From the NCBI RefSeq assembly GCF_000305785.2, contig NC_018868.3, positions 3,952,270 through 4,016,269 of the forward strand: a stretch of 64,000 nucleotides of DNA, written 5' to 3'. The notes beneath the pieces are model-generated. The model worked only from the letters and a program-made list of their open reading frames with translations. It did no database searches and was not told where the DNA came from. Origin of the DNA: Simiduia agarivorans SA1 = DSM 21679 (lineage in GTDB: Bacteria > Pseudomonadota > Gammaproteobacteria > Pseudomonadales > Cellvibrionaceae). The position numbers and the translations under genes were made by a program. Positions 42,801 to 51,716 of the stretch are shown here, piece after piece (the stretch's first letter is position 1; every line of letters begins with the position of its first letter).

Positions 42801-44246
42801 ATGCCAACCGAACTCATTCATCTGTGGTCCGATAATGCGGCCGCCAGTCTGGCGATCTGGTTGTTTGTGCTGGTGTTGGCCATGTACCTGGGCCGCAGCC
42901 AGTCACATGCCTTGTTACAGGCGCTGGCGCGCAGTATTTACCGTTCAGCGCGCCTGGGCGCGCGGGCCTTGTCGCGTGCGCAGCAACAATTGCGTGAGCG
43001 CAATCGCGCGGTGTTGCAATCGGCCGGCGAGCAGCAGCTGCAGCGTGCCATTGAGCGCGAATTTGTGCGGGTCAACAGCATAATTACCCGCGATCTGGCT
43101 CATTATCCGAGTTTGCACCGGCAAATCAGCGATACCGTCAGCAAAATCGAAAAAGACTATGAAGCCGCCATTGACACGCCGCCCATGCCGCCGGCCTGGG
43201 TAGAAGTGGTGGAAACGGTGGCAGCGATTCCGCGCAGCGGCGATGCCGCCGTGGCGAAAATTCTGGACAAGATTCACGAAACCGTGGAATCGGCACAAGC
43301 AGAAAGCCTGCAGGCGTATCAGAAAAGCAGCCAGGTATCGCACAAATTGTTGAGCCGGATGCAGCCCCTGTGGCGCAAGTTGGACGGCGATCTGGCCGAT
43401 GTGAAGCAGCGGGTCGATAGCCTGGAAGACCGCGCCAGTGTGATTGATGGCTTCATGACCGAATACCGCGCTATTCGCAGCGGCGCGCAGGAAGCCATGG
43501 CGCGTCTGACCAGTTCATCGCTGACGCAGTTTTTTGTATCTGCATTAGTGTTAATTATCGCCGTGTTTGGCGGCCTGATTAACTTCCAGCTGATTGCTAT
43601 GCCCATGTCGGAAATGGTGGGCGGCACCAGTTACATCGGCGCCATGAAAACCTCGGACATTGCCGCGTTGGTGATCATTATGGTGGAAATTGCCATGGGA
43701 TTATTTTTGCTGGAATCCCTGCGCATCACCCATTTGTTCCCGATGATTGGCAGCATGGACGACAAGATGCGCCGGCGCATGGTGTGGATTACCTTTACCA
43801 TCCTGACGGTACTGGCCACCATTGAAGCGTCTTTGGCATACATGCGGGATCTGCTGGCCCTGGACCGCGAAGCGCTCAAGCAGTCGCTGGCCGGCGCGTC
43901 GGTGGTGGAAGCGAATTTCCGCTGGATTCCCTCCGTGGGCCAGATGGTCATGGGGTTTGTGTTGCCGTTTGCGCTCGCCTTCGTGGCCATTCCGCTTGAA
44001 TCTTTCATTCAATCCACGCGCACGGTTTTGGGCATGTTTGCCGAAGCAACATTGAAAGTGCTGGCCGTAGTCTGCCGATTGCTGGGCGCGGTGGTGCAGC
44101 AGATGGTGCGCTTTATCATTCACCTGTACGACCTGGTGATCATGGTGCCATTGGCGTTCGAACGTTGGATCTCGGCGGGCCGTGCACGCATGGCCAAGTC
44201 GAATGACAGCCGCACCGAACCCGGTCTGGATTATTCGGAGGTGTAA
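42801..44246 (+). CDS. Hypothetical coiled-coil polytopic membrane protein
   Basis: A 481-residue protein I do not recognise. It has an N-terminal membrane helix (AIWLFVLVLAMYLG), a cytoplasmic helical/coiled-coil stretch from about 40 to 240 (AQQQLRERNRAVLQSAGEQQ, DLADVKQRVDSLEDRA), then four or five membrane helices between about 245 and 450 (FFVSALVLIIAVFGGLINF, IAALVIIMVEIAMGLFLLE, VWITFTILTVLATIEASLAY, MVMGFVLPFALAFVAIPLE). AGGAG precedes the ATG. The VWA lipoprotein gene starts 2 bp later, so they are one operon, divergent from the two-component pair. Confidence 0.7.
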   Translation: MPTELIHLWSDNAAASLAIWLFVLVLAMYLGRSQSHALLQALARSIYRSARLGARALSRAQQQLRERNRAVLQSAGEQQLQRAIEREFVRVNSIITRDLAHYPSLHRQISDTVSKIEKDYEAAIDTPPMPPAWVEVVETVAAIPRSGDAAVAKILDKIHETVESAQAESLQAYQKSSQVSHKLLSRMQPLWRKLDGDLADVKQRVDSLEDRASVIDGFMTEYRAIRSGAQEAMARLTSSSLTQFFVSALVLIIAVFGGLINFQLIAMPMSEMVGGTSYIGAMKTSDIAALVIIMVEIAMGLFLLESLRITHLFPMIGSMDDKMRRRMVWITFTILTVLATIEASLAYMRDLLALDREALKQSLAGASVVEANFRWIPSVGQMVMGFVLPFALAFVAIPLESFIQSTRTVLGMFAEATLKVLAVVCRLLGAVVQQMVRFIIHLYDLVIMVPLAFERWISAGRARMAKSNDSRTEPGLDYSEV

Positions 44247-44248
44247 CC

Positions 44249-44914
44249 ATGACTTATTTACGCGTAAATACCGGCCTGATTATCGCCGCGCTGCTGCTCA
44301 CCCTGGTGGGCTGCGGTGAAACCCGCCCGCAACACCGCGCTGTCTATTTGTTGATGGATACCTCGGGGACTTACACCGAAGAACTGGCCAAAGCGCAGGG
44401 CATCATGAACTACCTGCTGGCCACGCTCGACAGCGGCGATGCCGTGGCGGTGGCGCGCATCGACAGCGGCAGCTTCAGCGAAAAAGATATTGTTGCCAAA
44501 GCCACGTTCGATGAACGCCCGAGTGTGGCCAATCAGCAGAAGCGCGCATTCAAACAACAGCTGGATGTGTATGTGAAATCGGTGCGCCACGGCAGCCGCC
44601 ACACGGACATTACCGGTGGCCTGTTACAGGCCAGTGAGTTTCTGAATGAAACCGGCGCTGGCGAAAAATACGTGCTGGTATTTTCTGATCTGGAAGAAGA
44701 TCTTGAAAAAGGCCACATCCGTGACTTTCCCATTGCGCTGGAAGGCATCCGGGTGGTGGCGTTGAACGTGACCAAGCTGCGCACCGACAACATCGACCCG
44801 CGCGATTACCTGCGCCGTTTAGAGGCCTGGCAAAAGCGGGTAGTGGAGGGCGGCGGCCAATGGGCGGTGATGAATGATCTGGAGCGCCTCGACCAGCTGA
44901 TCGCCGCGCGCTGA
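44249..44914 (+). CDS. VWA-like lipoprotein
   Basis: A 221-residue predicted lipoprotein (signal peptide with lipobox TLVGC). The mature part is a von Willebrand factor A-like Rossmann fold: a MIDAS-type start VYLLMDTSGTYTEEL, a second-strand YVLVFSDLEED, and HTDITGGLLQASEFL. Such domains bind partners through a metal ion. It sits 2 bp after the coiled-coil membrane protein gene, so a membrane complex of the two is probable. The target is unknown. Confidence 0.75.
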   Translation: MTYLRVNTGLIIAALLLTLVGCGETRPQHRAVYLLMDTSGTYTEELAKAQGIMNYLLATLDSGDAVAVARIDSGSFSEKDIVAKATFDERPSVANQQKRAFKQQLDVYVKSVRHGSRHTDITGGLLQASEFLNETGAGEKYVLVFSDLEEDLEKGHIRDFPIALEGIRVVALNVTKLRTDNIDPRDYLRRLEAWQKRVVEGGGQWAVMNDLERLDQLIAAR

Positions 44915-45031
44915 TGTCAACCGGTCTGCCATTGCGATGCCAGGGACGGCGTCGCTTTTTTGGTTTGCCCAAAACACCTTCACCTTTCCCCCACCCCCGC
45001 TAAAATGCAGCCTCCCTGATTGGAGGACACT

Positions 45032-45973
45032 ATGCCCGATATCGTCGTCATGTTTTTCCTGTTGGGGCTGGTCGCCGGCCTCGTGCGTTCAGACCTCACC
45101 ATTCCCAAAGCCGCTTACGATACCCTCAGCCTGTTATTAATGCTCACCATTGGCCTTAAGGGCGGTATGTCGCTCTATGGCAATTTGCGCTGGCAGCTGA
45201 TTCCCGAACTGATTGCCGTGATGGCGCTGGGTGCCATCATTCCGTTGGTGCTTTTCCCCTTGCTGCGCAAGCTGGTGCGCCTGAGTCTGGAAGATGCCGC
45301 CAGTATTGCCGCCCACTATGGTTCGGTGAGTGCCGGTACCTTTGCGGTGGCACTGGCCTATGCCGAAGCCAATGATCTGGCCATTTCGCCGGAAGTCACT
45401 CTGTATCTGGTGGCTATGGAGTTGCCTGCGATTATTGTGGGTTTGCTGCTGTACCGCCGTTACAACAAATCCGATGGCCCGGCCCAACCGTCATTGGCCA
45501 AGCTCTGGCATGAGGCCTTTACCAACCGGGGTGTGATCTTGCTGCTGGGCGGTGTGATTATAGGCTTCATGTACGGCCCGGTGCAGGGTGCTTCGGTCAC
45601 CGATTTGTACACCGGTGCGTTCAAAGCGGTACTGGCACTGTTTCTGTTGGAAATGGGCCTGGTGGCGGCGGAAACCTTACGCCCCTTCCCGTGGCAGCAC
45701 TGGCGTTTGCTGACCTTCGCCTTGCTGGCGCCCAGCGTGCTTTCGCTGGTGGGAATCGCCACCGGCAAAATGCTGGGGCTGGCCATTGGTGGTCAGGTGA
45801 TTCTCGCCAGCTTAACCGCCAGTGCGTCTTACATTGCCGCACCGGTGGCCATCAAAGGCGCCATACCCAAGGCCGATATCGGCCTGGCCATGCTGTCATC
45901 CCTGGGGCTGACGTTCCCGTTTAACGTGATAGTGGGCATCGGCTTCTACCACTGGATTATTCTGAGCGTGTAA
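45032..45973 (+). CDS. SbtA-like sodium-dependent bicarbonate transporter family protein
   Basis: A 313-residue protein with about ten membrane helices and the family marks KGGMSLYGNLRW, AAHYGSVSAGTFAVALAY and VAMELPAIIVGLLL. Cyanobacterial SbtA imports bicarbonate with sodium; homologues in heterotrophs are less well defined. ATG 45032 follows TTGGAGG. No SbtB-type PII-like gene lies beside it. It converges with mobA, with a 17-bp overlap of ends. Confidence 0.85.
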   Translation: MPDIVVMFFLLGLVAGLVRSDLTIPKAAYDTLSLLLMLTIGLKGGMSLYGNLRWQLIPELIAVMALGAIIPLVLFPLLRKLVRLSLEDAASIAAHYGSVSAGTFAVALAYAEANDLAISPEVTLYLVAMELPAIIVGLLLYRRYNKSDGPAQPSLAKLWHEAFTNRGVILLLGGVIIGFMYGPVQGASVTDLYTGAFKAVLALFLLEMGLVAAETLRPFPWQHWRLLTFALLAPSVLSLVGIATGKMLGLAIGGQVILASLTASASYIAAPVAIKGAIPKADIGLAMLSSLGLTFPFNVIVGIGFYHWIILSV

Positions 45974-46589
45974 GCGCCTCAAAATCCTCTTGGGTGTTGA
46001 TGTTGTGGAAGTGGCGTTCGTGTTCGAACGCCACCCAGCCCGCGCCCAATTCACTGGCTAAGGCCATCAGTTTCCAATTTTTATCTTGCAGCGCCCGGGT
46101 TACCTCAACCAGCAATGACCGGTGCCACACACCAAAAAGGGGATGCTTGTGCCCGCCCGCGCAGGCCAGTAACAGACGTTGTTGCCGGTATTGGTTGGCG
46201 ACGGTGGACAGCAACGCAGTGTCTATGTCCGGGCAATCGGCCGGTACCGTTAATAGCCATTGTTCCGGCTGATCCTGTAACCAGCTGAGCCCGGCGTGGA
46301 TGCCGCTCAATGGCCCGCAGTGGGGCTCGCGATCGGCAATGATGCTGTCATGCGACGGCCAATGAGCCGGGTAAAAGCGCGTTACATCGCCATTGGCGTT
46401 TAACACACAGCGCGTCACCTGCGGCTGCAGACGGGCACGGGTGTGGGCCAGCAGGGTGTCTCCGCGCCAGGGCAGCAGGCATTTATCCACCCCGCCCATG
46501 CGCGTGCCCTGGCCGCCGGCCACGATCCAGCCGGCCGTGTTGTGTTTACCGGGCAATGGCCTGTTATTGGGGGCGGTGAGAGTGGTCAT
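45957..46589 (-). CDS. mobA: Molybdenum cofactor guanylyltransferase MobA
   Basis: A 210-residue nucleotidyltransferase that joins GMP to Mo-molybdopterin. The motif AGWIVAGGQGTRMGGVDKCLL matches the family GTP loop in split form (GGQGTRMGGVDK), followed by PHCGPLSGIHAGLSW and LLTVPADCPDID. Start at ATG 46589 is chosen; longer starts are possible. It is separated from mobB/moaB by 16 kb. The 3' end overlaps the sbtA end. Confidence 0.92.
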   Translation of the reverse strand: MTTLTAPNNRPLPGKHNTAGWIVAGGQGTRMGGVDKCLLPWRGDTLLAHTRARLQPQVTRCVLNANGDVTRFYPAHWPSHDSIIADREPHCGPLSGIHAGLSWLQDQPEQWLLTVPADCPDIDTALLSTVANQYRQQRLLLACAGGHKHPLFGVWHRSLLVEVTRALQDKNWKLMALASELGAGWVAFEHERHFHNINTQEDFEALTRSE

Positions 46590-46650
46590 GCTCGTCCATC
46601 GTGGGAGTGAGTGCGTATAATAAGGCAAAACTCACCCGGGTGACTGTTGT

Positions 46651-47286
46651 ATGCAACTGGAAGACTTACGCCGCGATTACCTGATGGGCGGACTGGAAGA
46701 GGCCGATCTGGATGCCGACCCTATCAGCCAATTTGAACATTGGTTGCAGCAGGCCATCGAGCTGCAATTAAAAGACCCCACCGCCATGACTGTCGCTACG
46801 GTGGATGCCAGCGGTCAGCCATCCCAGCGCATTGTGCTGCTCAAGCAGGTGGATGCCCGGGGCTTTGTGTTTTTCACCAACTACGGTTCGCGCAAGGCGC
46901 AGGAGCTCTCCGCCAACCATAAAATCAGCCTGCACTTTCCCTGGCACGATATCGAACGGCAAGTGAAAGTGTGTGGCGTGGCCAGTAAAATCAGCGCGGC
47001 CGAATCGGCCAAGTATTTTCTGAGCCGGCCGAAAGAGTCGCAACTGGCCGCCTGGGCATCGCACCAAAGTCACCCCGTGTCGACCCGTCAGCTGCTCATG
47101 CAGCAGGTGGCGCGCATGAAAGAAAAGTTTGCCAAGGGCGACATTCCCGCGCCGGATTTCTGGGGCGGTTTTCGCGTGGTTCCGCACGAGATCGAGTTCT
47201 GGCAAGGCGGTGCCAACCGTCTGCACGACCGCTTTGTGTATCAGCGCGAGGGCGACGCCTGGACTATTGCCCGCTTGGCGCCGTAG
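46651..47286 (+). CDS. pdxH: Pyridoxamine 5'-phosphate oxidase
   Basis: A 211-residue FMN enzyme that makes pyridoxal 5'-phosphate. It contains [67 protein letters not shown] and the C-terminal [18 protein letters not shown]. It converges with the anti-sigma-like gene, the last 23 bp overlapping. Confidence 0.97.
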   Translation: MQLEDLRRDYLMGGLEEADLDADPISQFEHWLQQAIELQLKDPTAMTVATVDASGQPSQRIVLLKQVDARGFVFFTNYGSRKAQELSANHKISLHFPWHDIERQVKVCGVASKISAAESAKYFLSRPKESQLAAWASHQSHPVSTRQLLMQQVARMKEKFAKGDIPAPDFWGGFRVVPHEIEFWQGGANRLHDRFVYQREGDAWTIARLAP

Positions 47287-47923
47287 GGGTGGGCGCCGGC
47301 AGCGAGGGTGCGGTAATGGCGGGTGCCTCGTCGGCGGGCTCGGGCGCTTTGACCAGCGCCATCAGCAGTCCGCGTTCTTCCCACAGGGTAATTTCAAAAC
47401 CGCGCGCAAATTGAATGACAGGCGTGGCTTCCACGTTAATGTCGTGCAACAGTTTTTCCTGTGCATCGGTGAACGGCGCCTGGTACAGGGTGTCGTCGCC
47501 TAAACGCAACTGTGCGGCCGTTTTTCCCTGGAGGGTGCAGTAACGCGCGCCGGTGAGGCGCGCTTCCAGATCGGGTAGCATCCAGCTTTCTACCAAGGTG
47601 AAATCCAGTTGCTCCATGGCCTGGCTCAGTTGCACCACCGAGTTACCGGTCACATCCAGGGGTTTACGTTGCACGTGGTTGTCTACCACCTCGGTGGCAA
47701 TGGCGGCGATGAGTGCCTTGCGTTCGGCCGCCAGCCAGTGCGCGTGTGCCATGAGCCCGAGGCCTGCAATCAGGATCGCGCCCGCCACCCACACCAGGGG
47801 ATTGAACCGGCGCTTTGCTGTTGGCTGAGCCTGCAGGTGTGCGTTCAGGCCCGCCAGCTCTTCGGGGCTGAGCGATGCCGCCCCGATCTGCTCGCGCGCT
47901 GAGTGTTTCAGTGATTCGGTCAT
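47264..47923 (-). CDS. Putative membrane anti-sigma factor
   Basis: A 219-residue protein with a short cytoplasmic N-terminus (about 40 residues), one membrane helix ([21 protein letters not shown]) and a periplasmic C-terminal domain ending in a Pro/Ala-rich tail. It begins directly after the sigma-factor stop (TGAATG), the usual place for the cognate anti-sigma factor. No classical zinc HxxxCxxC motif is present, so the assignment rests on context and topology. Confidence 0.65.
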   Translation of the reverse strand: MTESLKHSAREQIGAASLSPEELAGLNAHLQAQPTAKRRFNPLVWVAGAILIAGLGLMAHAHWLAAERKALIAAIATEVVDNHVQRKPLDVTGNSVVQLSQAMEQLDFTLVESWMLPDLEARLTGARYCTLQGKTAAQLRLGDDTLYQAPFTDAQEKLLHDINVEATPVIQFARGFEITLWEERGLLMALVKAPEPADEAPAITAPSLPAPTPTAPSGQ

Positions 47924-48430
47924 TCAGTTTGCTCCTGCCGCGCCGCCGCCGGCCATCAATCGCTGGCGCAGGCGGTGAATGCGCGCCAGTACTGTGCCCT
48001 TGGGCAGATTCAGTTCGTCAGCCACCTCCTGGGTGCTGAAGCCGAGCCAGGCCCAGAGGTAAATAATATCCCGCTGCTCGGGGCTCAGGTCCCGCCAGAT
48101 GCCCGCCAGCTGCTGGCGCTGCATCACCACATCCTCCAACGCCATGCCGGTGCTGTCCACCACGGCATCGCTTATATCATCCAGCGGTTGGTGTACGGGT
48201 AGGCGTTGTTGCCGACGCCAGCGGTCGTAGTGCAGATGACGGATGACCTGGCGCAGGTAAGCCTCCAGCTGCAATGGCTGGGTGGACTTCACGCGCAGCA
48301 ACCGCTCAATGGCACTGTGCAGCAGGTCCAATGCGTCTTCGCGGTGCTGGCACAGGCTGTAGGCAAAGCGGAACAGGTTCTGCCATTGGGTGTCGGTAAT
48401 GGCAAGGGGCATAGCCACGGGGTTGGTCAT
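47924..48430 (-). CDS. ECF-type RNA polymerase sigma factor
   Basis: A 168-residue sigma-70 family protein. Region 2 is visible (NLFRFAYSLCQHREDALDLLHSAIERLL, YLRQVIRHLHYDRWRRQQRL) and region 4 (LSPEQRDIIYLWAWLGFSTQ, EVADELNLPKGTVLARIHRLRQRL). ATG 48430 is chosen; a longer start exists. It is paired with the membrane protein that follows. The signal and regulon are unknown. Confidence 0.9.
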   Translation of the reverse strand: MTNPVAMPLAITDTQWQNLFRFAYSLCQHREDALDLLHSAIERLLRVKSTQPLQLEAYLRQVIRHLHYDRWRRQQRLPVHQPLDDISDAVVDSTGMALEDVVMQRQQLAGIWRDLSPEQRDIIYLWAWLGFSTQEVADELNLPKGTVLARIHRLRQRLMAGGGAAGAN

Positions 48431-48495
48431 AAAACTCTCAGTCCTCAGCTGGCGCACACTCTGGTCGAAAATGCCGGGTTTATCAACAGCCTGCT

Positions 48496-48538
48496 AGTGT
48501 CCTGTCTGATAATCAACGCATTACCCGGACAGGACACT
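48496..48538. promoter_or_regulatory. Inverted repeat in divergent promoter region
   Basis: AGTGTCCTGTC (48496-48506) pairs with GACAGGACACT (48528-48538) exactly across 21 bases. It lies between the sigma-factor gene and the quinone oxidoreductase gene. It may be an operator or a REP-like hairpin. Confidence 0.6.
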
Positions 48539-48666
48539 GGGTACTGTGATTAAAACGCCGGGGCGGGCGATTTGATTGCCGCTTGTGACATAATCGGTTT
48601 CGTTTTGTAACCGATCGTAATGTAAAGGATTCTTTGGCGAAGGGTTCTTTTATGAAGGAGAGCAGT

Positions 48667-49644
48667 ATGCGATTTGTGGACCTGCCCCAGTTCGGCGCAG
48701 CCGACGTGATGCGGCTCGCCGATGGCCCTGCGCCCGTTGCGGGCCCCGGCGAGGTATTGATCCGCGTGGCTGCCGCCGGCGTTAACCGGCCCGATGTGGT
48801 GCAGCGCTTGGGCCGCTACCCGGCGCCTGCCGGTCACTCGCCCATTCTGGGCCTGGAAGTGGCCGGGCACATCGCCGCCCTGGGCGACGGCGTTACCGGC
48901 TTTGCCATCGGGCAAGCAGTCTGCGCGCTCACTAATGGCGGTGGTTATGCGGAGCAGGTGACGGTGCCCGCGGGCCAGTGCCTGCCGGCGCCGGCCGGCT
49001 TGTCGCTGATTCAGGCGGCCGCTTTGCCGGAGACCCTGTTTACCGTGTGGGGCAACGTGTTTGAACGCGCACGCCTGCAGCCCGGTGAGCGGTTACTGGT
49101 GCACGGTGGCAGCAGCGGTATCGGCACTACTGCCATTCAATTGGCCGTAGCACATGGTGCCGAGGTCTACGCCACCGCCGGCAGCGCAGAAAAATGCCGG
49201 GCCTGTGAACAACTGGGCGCGCGCGCGGCCATCAATTACCGCGAGCAGGACTTCGTGACCGAGCTGAAAGCCCGCGTGCCCGAGGGCCTGGATGTGATTC
49301 TGGACATGGTGGGCGGCGACTATGTGGCGCGCAATCTGGAACTGGCGGCGGTGGAGGGGCGCATTGTGAACATTGCCTTCCTGCAGGGCCCCAAGGTCGA
49401 TATCAACCTGCTGCCGGTGATGCTCAAACGCCTGACCCTCACCGGCTCTACCCTGCGCGCGCAGCCCAACGCCGCCAAAGCGTCCATTGCCAGTGCGCTG
49501 CATTCGAAGGTGTGGCCGTGGCTGGAGTCAGGTAAAATCCGCCCGGTCATTCATGCCACCTACCCGTTGGCGCAGGTGGCCGAGGCCCACAAGCTGATGG
49601 AGTCTTCCCGGCATGTGGGCAAAATTGTATTAACTGTAGATTGA
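48667..49644 (+). CDS. NAD(P)H-quinone oxidoreductase (PIG3-type zinc-free MDR)
   Basis: A 325-residue medium-chain dehydrogenase/reductase of the quinone oxidoreductase type. It has [18 protein letters not shown], the cofactor motif [21 protein letters not shown], and [14 protein letters not shown]; no structural-zinc Cys set is seen. TFVWG-like [11 protein letters not shown] marks the TP53I3/PIG3 subgroup. AAGGAG six bases before ATG 48667 decides the start, over ATG 48652. Confidence 0.92.
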   Translation: MRFVDLPQFGAADVMRLADGPAPVAGPGEVLIRVAAAGVNRPDVVQRLGRYPAPAGHSPILGLEVAGHIAALGDGVTGFAIGQAVCALTNGGGYAEQVTVPAGQCLPAPAGLSLIQAAALPETLFTVWGNVFERARLQPGERLLVHGGSSGIGTTAIQLAVAHGAEVYATAGSAEKCRACEQLGARAAINYREQDFVTELKARVPEGLDVILDMVGGDYVARNLELAAVEGRIVNIAFLQGPKVDINLLPVMLKRLTLTGSTLRAQPNAAKASIASALHSKVWPWLESGKIRPVIHATYPLAQVAEAHKLMESSRHVGKIVLTVD

Positions 49645-49651
49645 GGTAAGC

Positions 49652-50140
49652 GTGGAAAAATTTATTGAAAACCTGATGTACAACTCGCGCTGGCTGCTGG
49701 CCCCTATTTATCTGGGCCTGAGTCTGGCGGTGATCGCGCTGGGCATTATGTTCTTCAAGGAAATGGTACACCTGCTGTTCCATATCTTTACCCTCACCGA
49801 AGCCGACATGATCCTCATCGTGTTGAGCCTTATTGATATCGCCATGGTGGGCGGGCTGTTGGTGATGGTGATGATGAGCGGCTACGAAAACTTCGTATCT
49901 CAACTGGACATTGACGACAGCAAAGAAAAGCTCAGCTGGCTGGGTAAAATGGATGCTTCGTCGTTGAAAGCAAAAATCGCCGCCAGCATCGTGGCCATTT
50001 CGTCCATTCACCTGCTGAAAATTTTTATGGCGGCAGAAAAAATCGATAACGACAAATTAATGTGGTATGTCCTCATTCACATGACCTTCGTCGCATCTGC
50101 CTTCCTGATGGGTTACCTGGATAAACTGACCAAGCACTGA
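49652..50140 (+). CDS. yqhA: YqhA family membrane protein
   Basis: A 162-residue protein of the UPF0114/YqhA family (TIGR00645): [20 protein letters not shown], three or four membrane helices, and [21 protein letters not shown]. The function is unknown. GTG 49652 follows TTGAGGTAAGC. It begins 7 bp after the quinone oxidoreductase and its stop overlaps the next gene by one base. Confidence 0.92.
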   Translation: MEKFIENLMYNSRWLLAPIYLGLSLAVIALGIMFFKEMVHLLFHIFTLTEADMILIVLSLIDIAMVGGLLVMVMMSGYENFVSQLDIDDSKEKLSWLGKMDASSLKAKIAASIVAISSIHLLKIFMAAEKIDNDKLMWYVLIHMTFVASAFLMGYLDKLTKH

Positions 50141-50508
50141 TGCAATTCAACCACTTCAATTTAGAGGTTCCCGCCGATCAACTGGACAAGGTAAAACAGT
50201 TTTACCAGCAGGTCTTTGGTTGGCGGGAAGGTGACCGGCCGGCGTTTTCCCGGCCCGGTTACTGGTTGTATGAAGGCGACTTGCCCATTTTGCATCTGGT
50301 GCAACACCGTGGCGGGCAAACCGCAGCTGGCAATGGCGCACTCAATCATCTGGCATTCCGCACCTCTCAGCTCGCCGCCTTCCGCAACACCCTCGATAAA
50401 CTCAATATTCCTTACCGCCAGGTGATATTGGCAGATGCCGGCATCAGCCAGTTATTTTTTCACGACCCCACCGGTCTTAAACTCGAGGTGAATGGGCCCG
50501 CACTATGA
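50140..50508 (+). CDS. VOC superfamily (glyoxalase-like) protein
   Basis: A 122-residue single-module vicinal-oxygen-chelate protein: FNHFNLEVPADQLDKVKQFY, GWREGDRPAFSRPGYWLY, LNHLAFRTSQLAAFRNTL and FFHDPTGLKLEVN. Possible metal ligands are His at the start, His in LNHLAF and Glu in LEVN. Substrate unknown. It overlaps both neighbours (TGATG and ATGA), so it is translationally coupled in the yqhA-VOC-CoA transferase series. Confidence 0.88.
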   Translation: MQFNHFNLEVPADQLDKVKQFYQQVFGWREGDRPAFSRPGYWLYEGDLPILHLVQHRGGQTAAGNGALNHLAFRTSQLAAFRNTLDKLNIPYRQVILADAGISQLFFHDPTGLKLEVNGPAL

Positions 50509-51716
50509 CAGCCAAACCATTGGACGGTATTCGCGTAATAGAAATGGGCCAGTTGATTGCGGGCCCCTTCACCGGCTGTATCCTCGGCTATTTCGGTGCC
50601 GAAGTAATCAAAATTGAACCGCCCGAAGGCGGCGACCCGTTGCGCGGCTGGCGCGCACTGGATGACACCGGCACCTCCTATTGGTGGCGCGCACTGGCGC
50701 GCAACAAAAAATCGGTCACGCTGGATTTGCGCCAGCAACAAGGTCAGGCGCTGGCAGGGCGCTTGATTGAGAAGGCTGACGTACTGGTGGAAAACTTCCG
50801 CCCCGGTGTGATGGAAAAATGGGGCCTGGGTCCCGCGGTATTCGAACAGCGCAACCCGGCATTGGTGTACGCGCGCATTTCCGGCTTCGGCCAAACCGGC
50901 CCCTATGCCCACAAACCCGGCTTTGCGTCTGTGTGCGAAGGCATGAGCGGTTTTCGTTACGTGAACGGTTTTCCCGGTGAAGCGCCGGTGCGGCCCAACC
51001 TTTCCATTGGCGACACCATCGCCGGCCTGCACGCCGCCCTCGGTATTGCGTTGGCAATTCTCGCCAAACAAGGCTCCGGCAAGGGCCAGGTGGTGGACGT
51101 GGCGTTGGTGGAATCCATGTTTAATTTAATGGAAGGCGTGGTGCCGGAATATTCCGGTGCGGGCCTGGTGCGCGAAGCCGCCGGTACCACCGTGACCGGC
51201 ATTGTGCCCACCAATACCTACCGATGTAACAACGGCAAATACGTAGTGATTGGCGGCAACGGCGATTCCATTTACAAGCGCCTCATGGTCGCCATTGGTC
51301 GCGAGGATCTGGCCAATGACCCGCGCATGGCCAACAACGTCGGCCGGGTAGAGCACCAGGTAGCCATCGATAACGCCATTGCCGGCTGGTGTCTGGCGCA
51401 CAGCAGCGATGAAGTGATTCACGCGCTGGAGCAGGAGCGTGTACCGGTAGGCCCCATTTACAGCGTGCAAGACCAGTTCAACGATCCGCACTTTCAGGCT
51501 CGCGGCCTGTTTGAGCAGGTGGAGATAGATGGCAAACCGCTGGAGATTCCCGCGATTTTGCCGCGCCTGGCAAACACGCCCGGCGAAACCCGCTGGCCGG
51601 GTGGTGCCATCGGCAGTCATAACAAAGCGGTACTGGGCGAACTGTTAGGGCTTTCAGAAACTGAATTGGCAGCGCTCGCTGAAGCCGGTGTGATTGCCAG
51701 CGGGGCCGCCAGTTGA
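50505..51716 (+). CDS. CaiB/BaiF family CoA-transferase
   Basis: A 403-residue class III CoA-transferase that moves CoA between carboxylic acids. It has IRVIEMGQLIAGPFTG, VIKIEPPEGGDPLRGW, NKKSVTLDLRQQQGQ, LVENFRPGVMEKWGLG, the catalytic Asp region RPNLSIGDTIAGL and YRCNNGKYVVIGG. The acid substrate cannot be told from sequence. It overlaps the VOC gene by four bases and the cytochrome gene start by four bases. Confidence 0.93.
   Translation: MTAKPLDGIRVIEMGQLIAGPFTGCILGYFGAEVIKIEPPEGGDPLRGWRALDDTGTSYWWRALARNKKSVTLDLRQQQGQALAGRLIEKADVLVENFRPGVMEKWGLGPAVFEQRNPALVYARISGFGQTGPYAHKPGFASVCEGMSGFRYVNGFPGEAPVRPNLSIGDTIAGLHAALGIALAILAKQGSGKGQVVDVALVESMFNLMEGVVPEYSGAGLVREAAGTTVTGIVPTNTYRCNNGKYVVIGGNGDSIYKRLMVAIGREDLANDPRMANNVGRVEHQVAIDNAIAGWCLAHSSDEVIHALEQERVPVGPIYSVQDQFNDPHFQARGLFEQVEIDGKPLEIPAILPRLANTPGETRWPGGAIGSHNKAVLGELLGLSETELAALAEAGVIASGAAS

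Noticed and set aside
48496..48538. Terminator between the sigma factor and quinone oxidoreductase genes
   Set aside because: The genes diverge here and no T-run follows the stem, so an operator or REP-like role is more likely.
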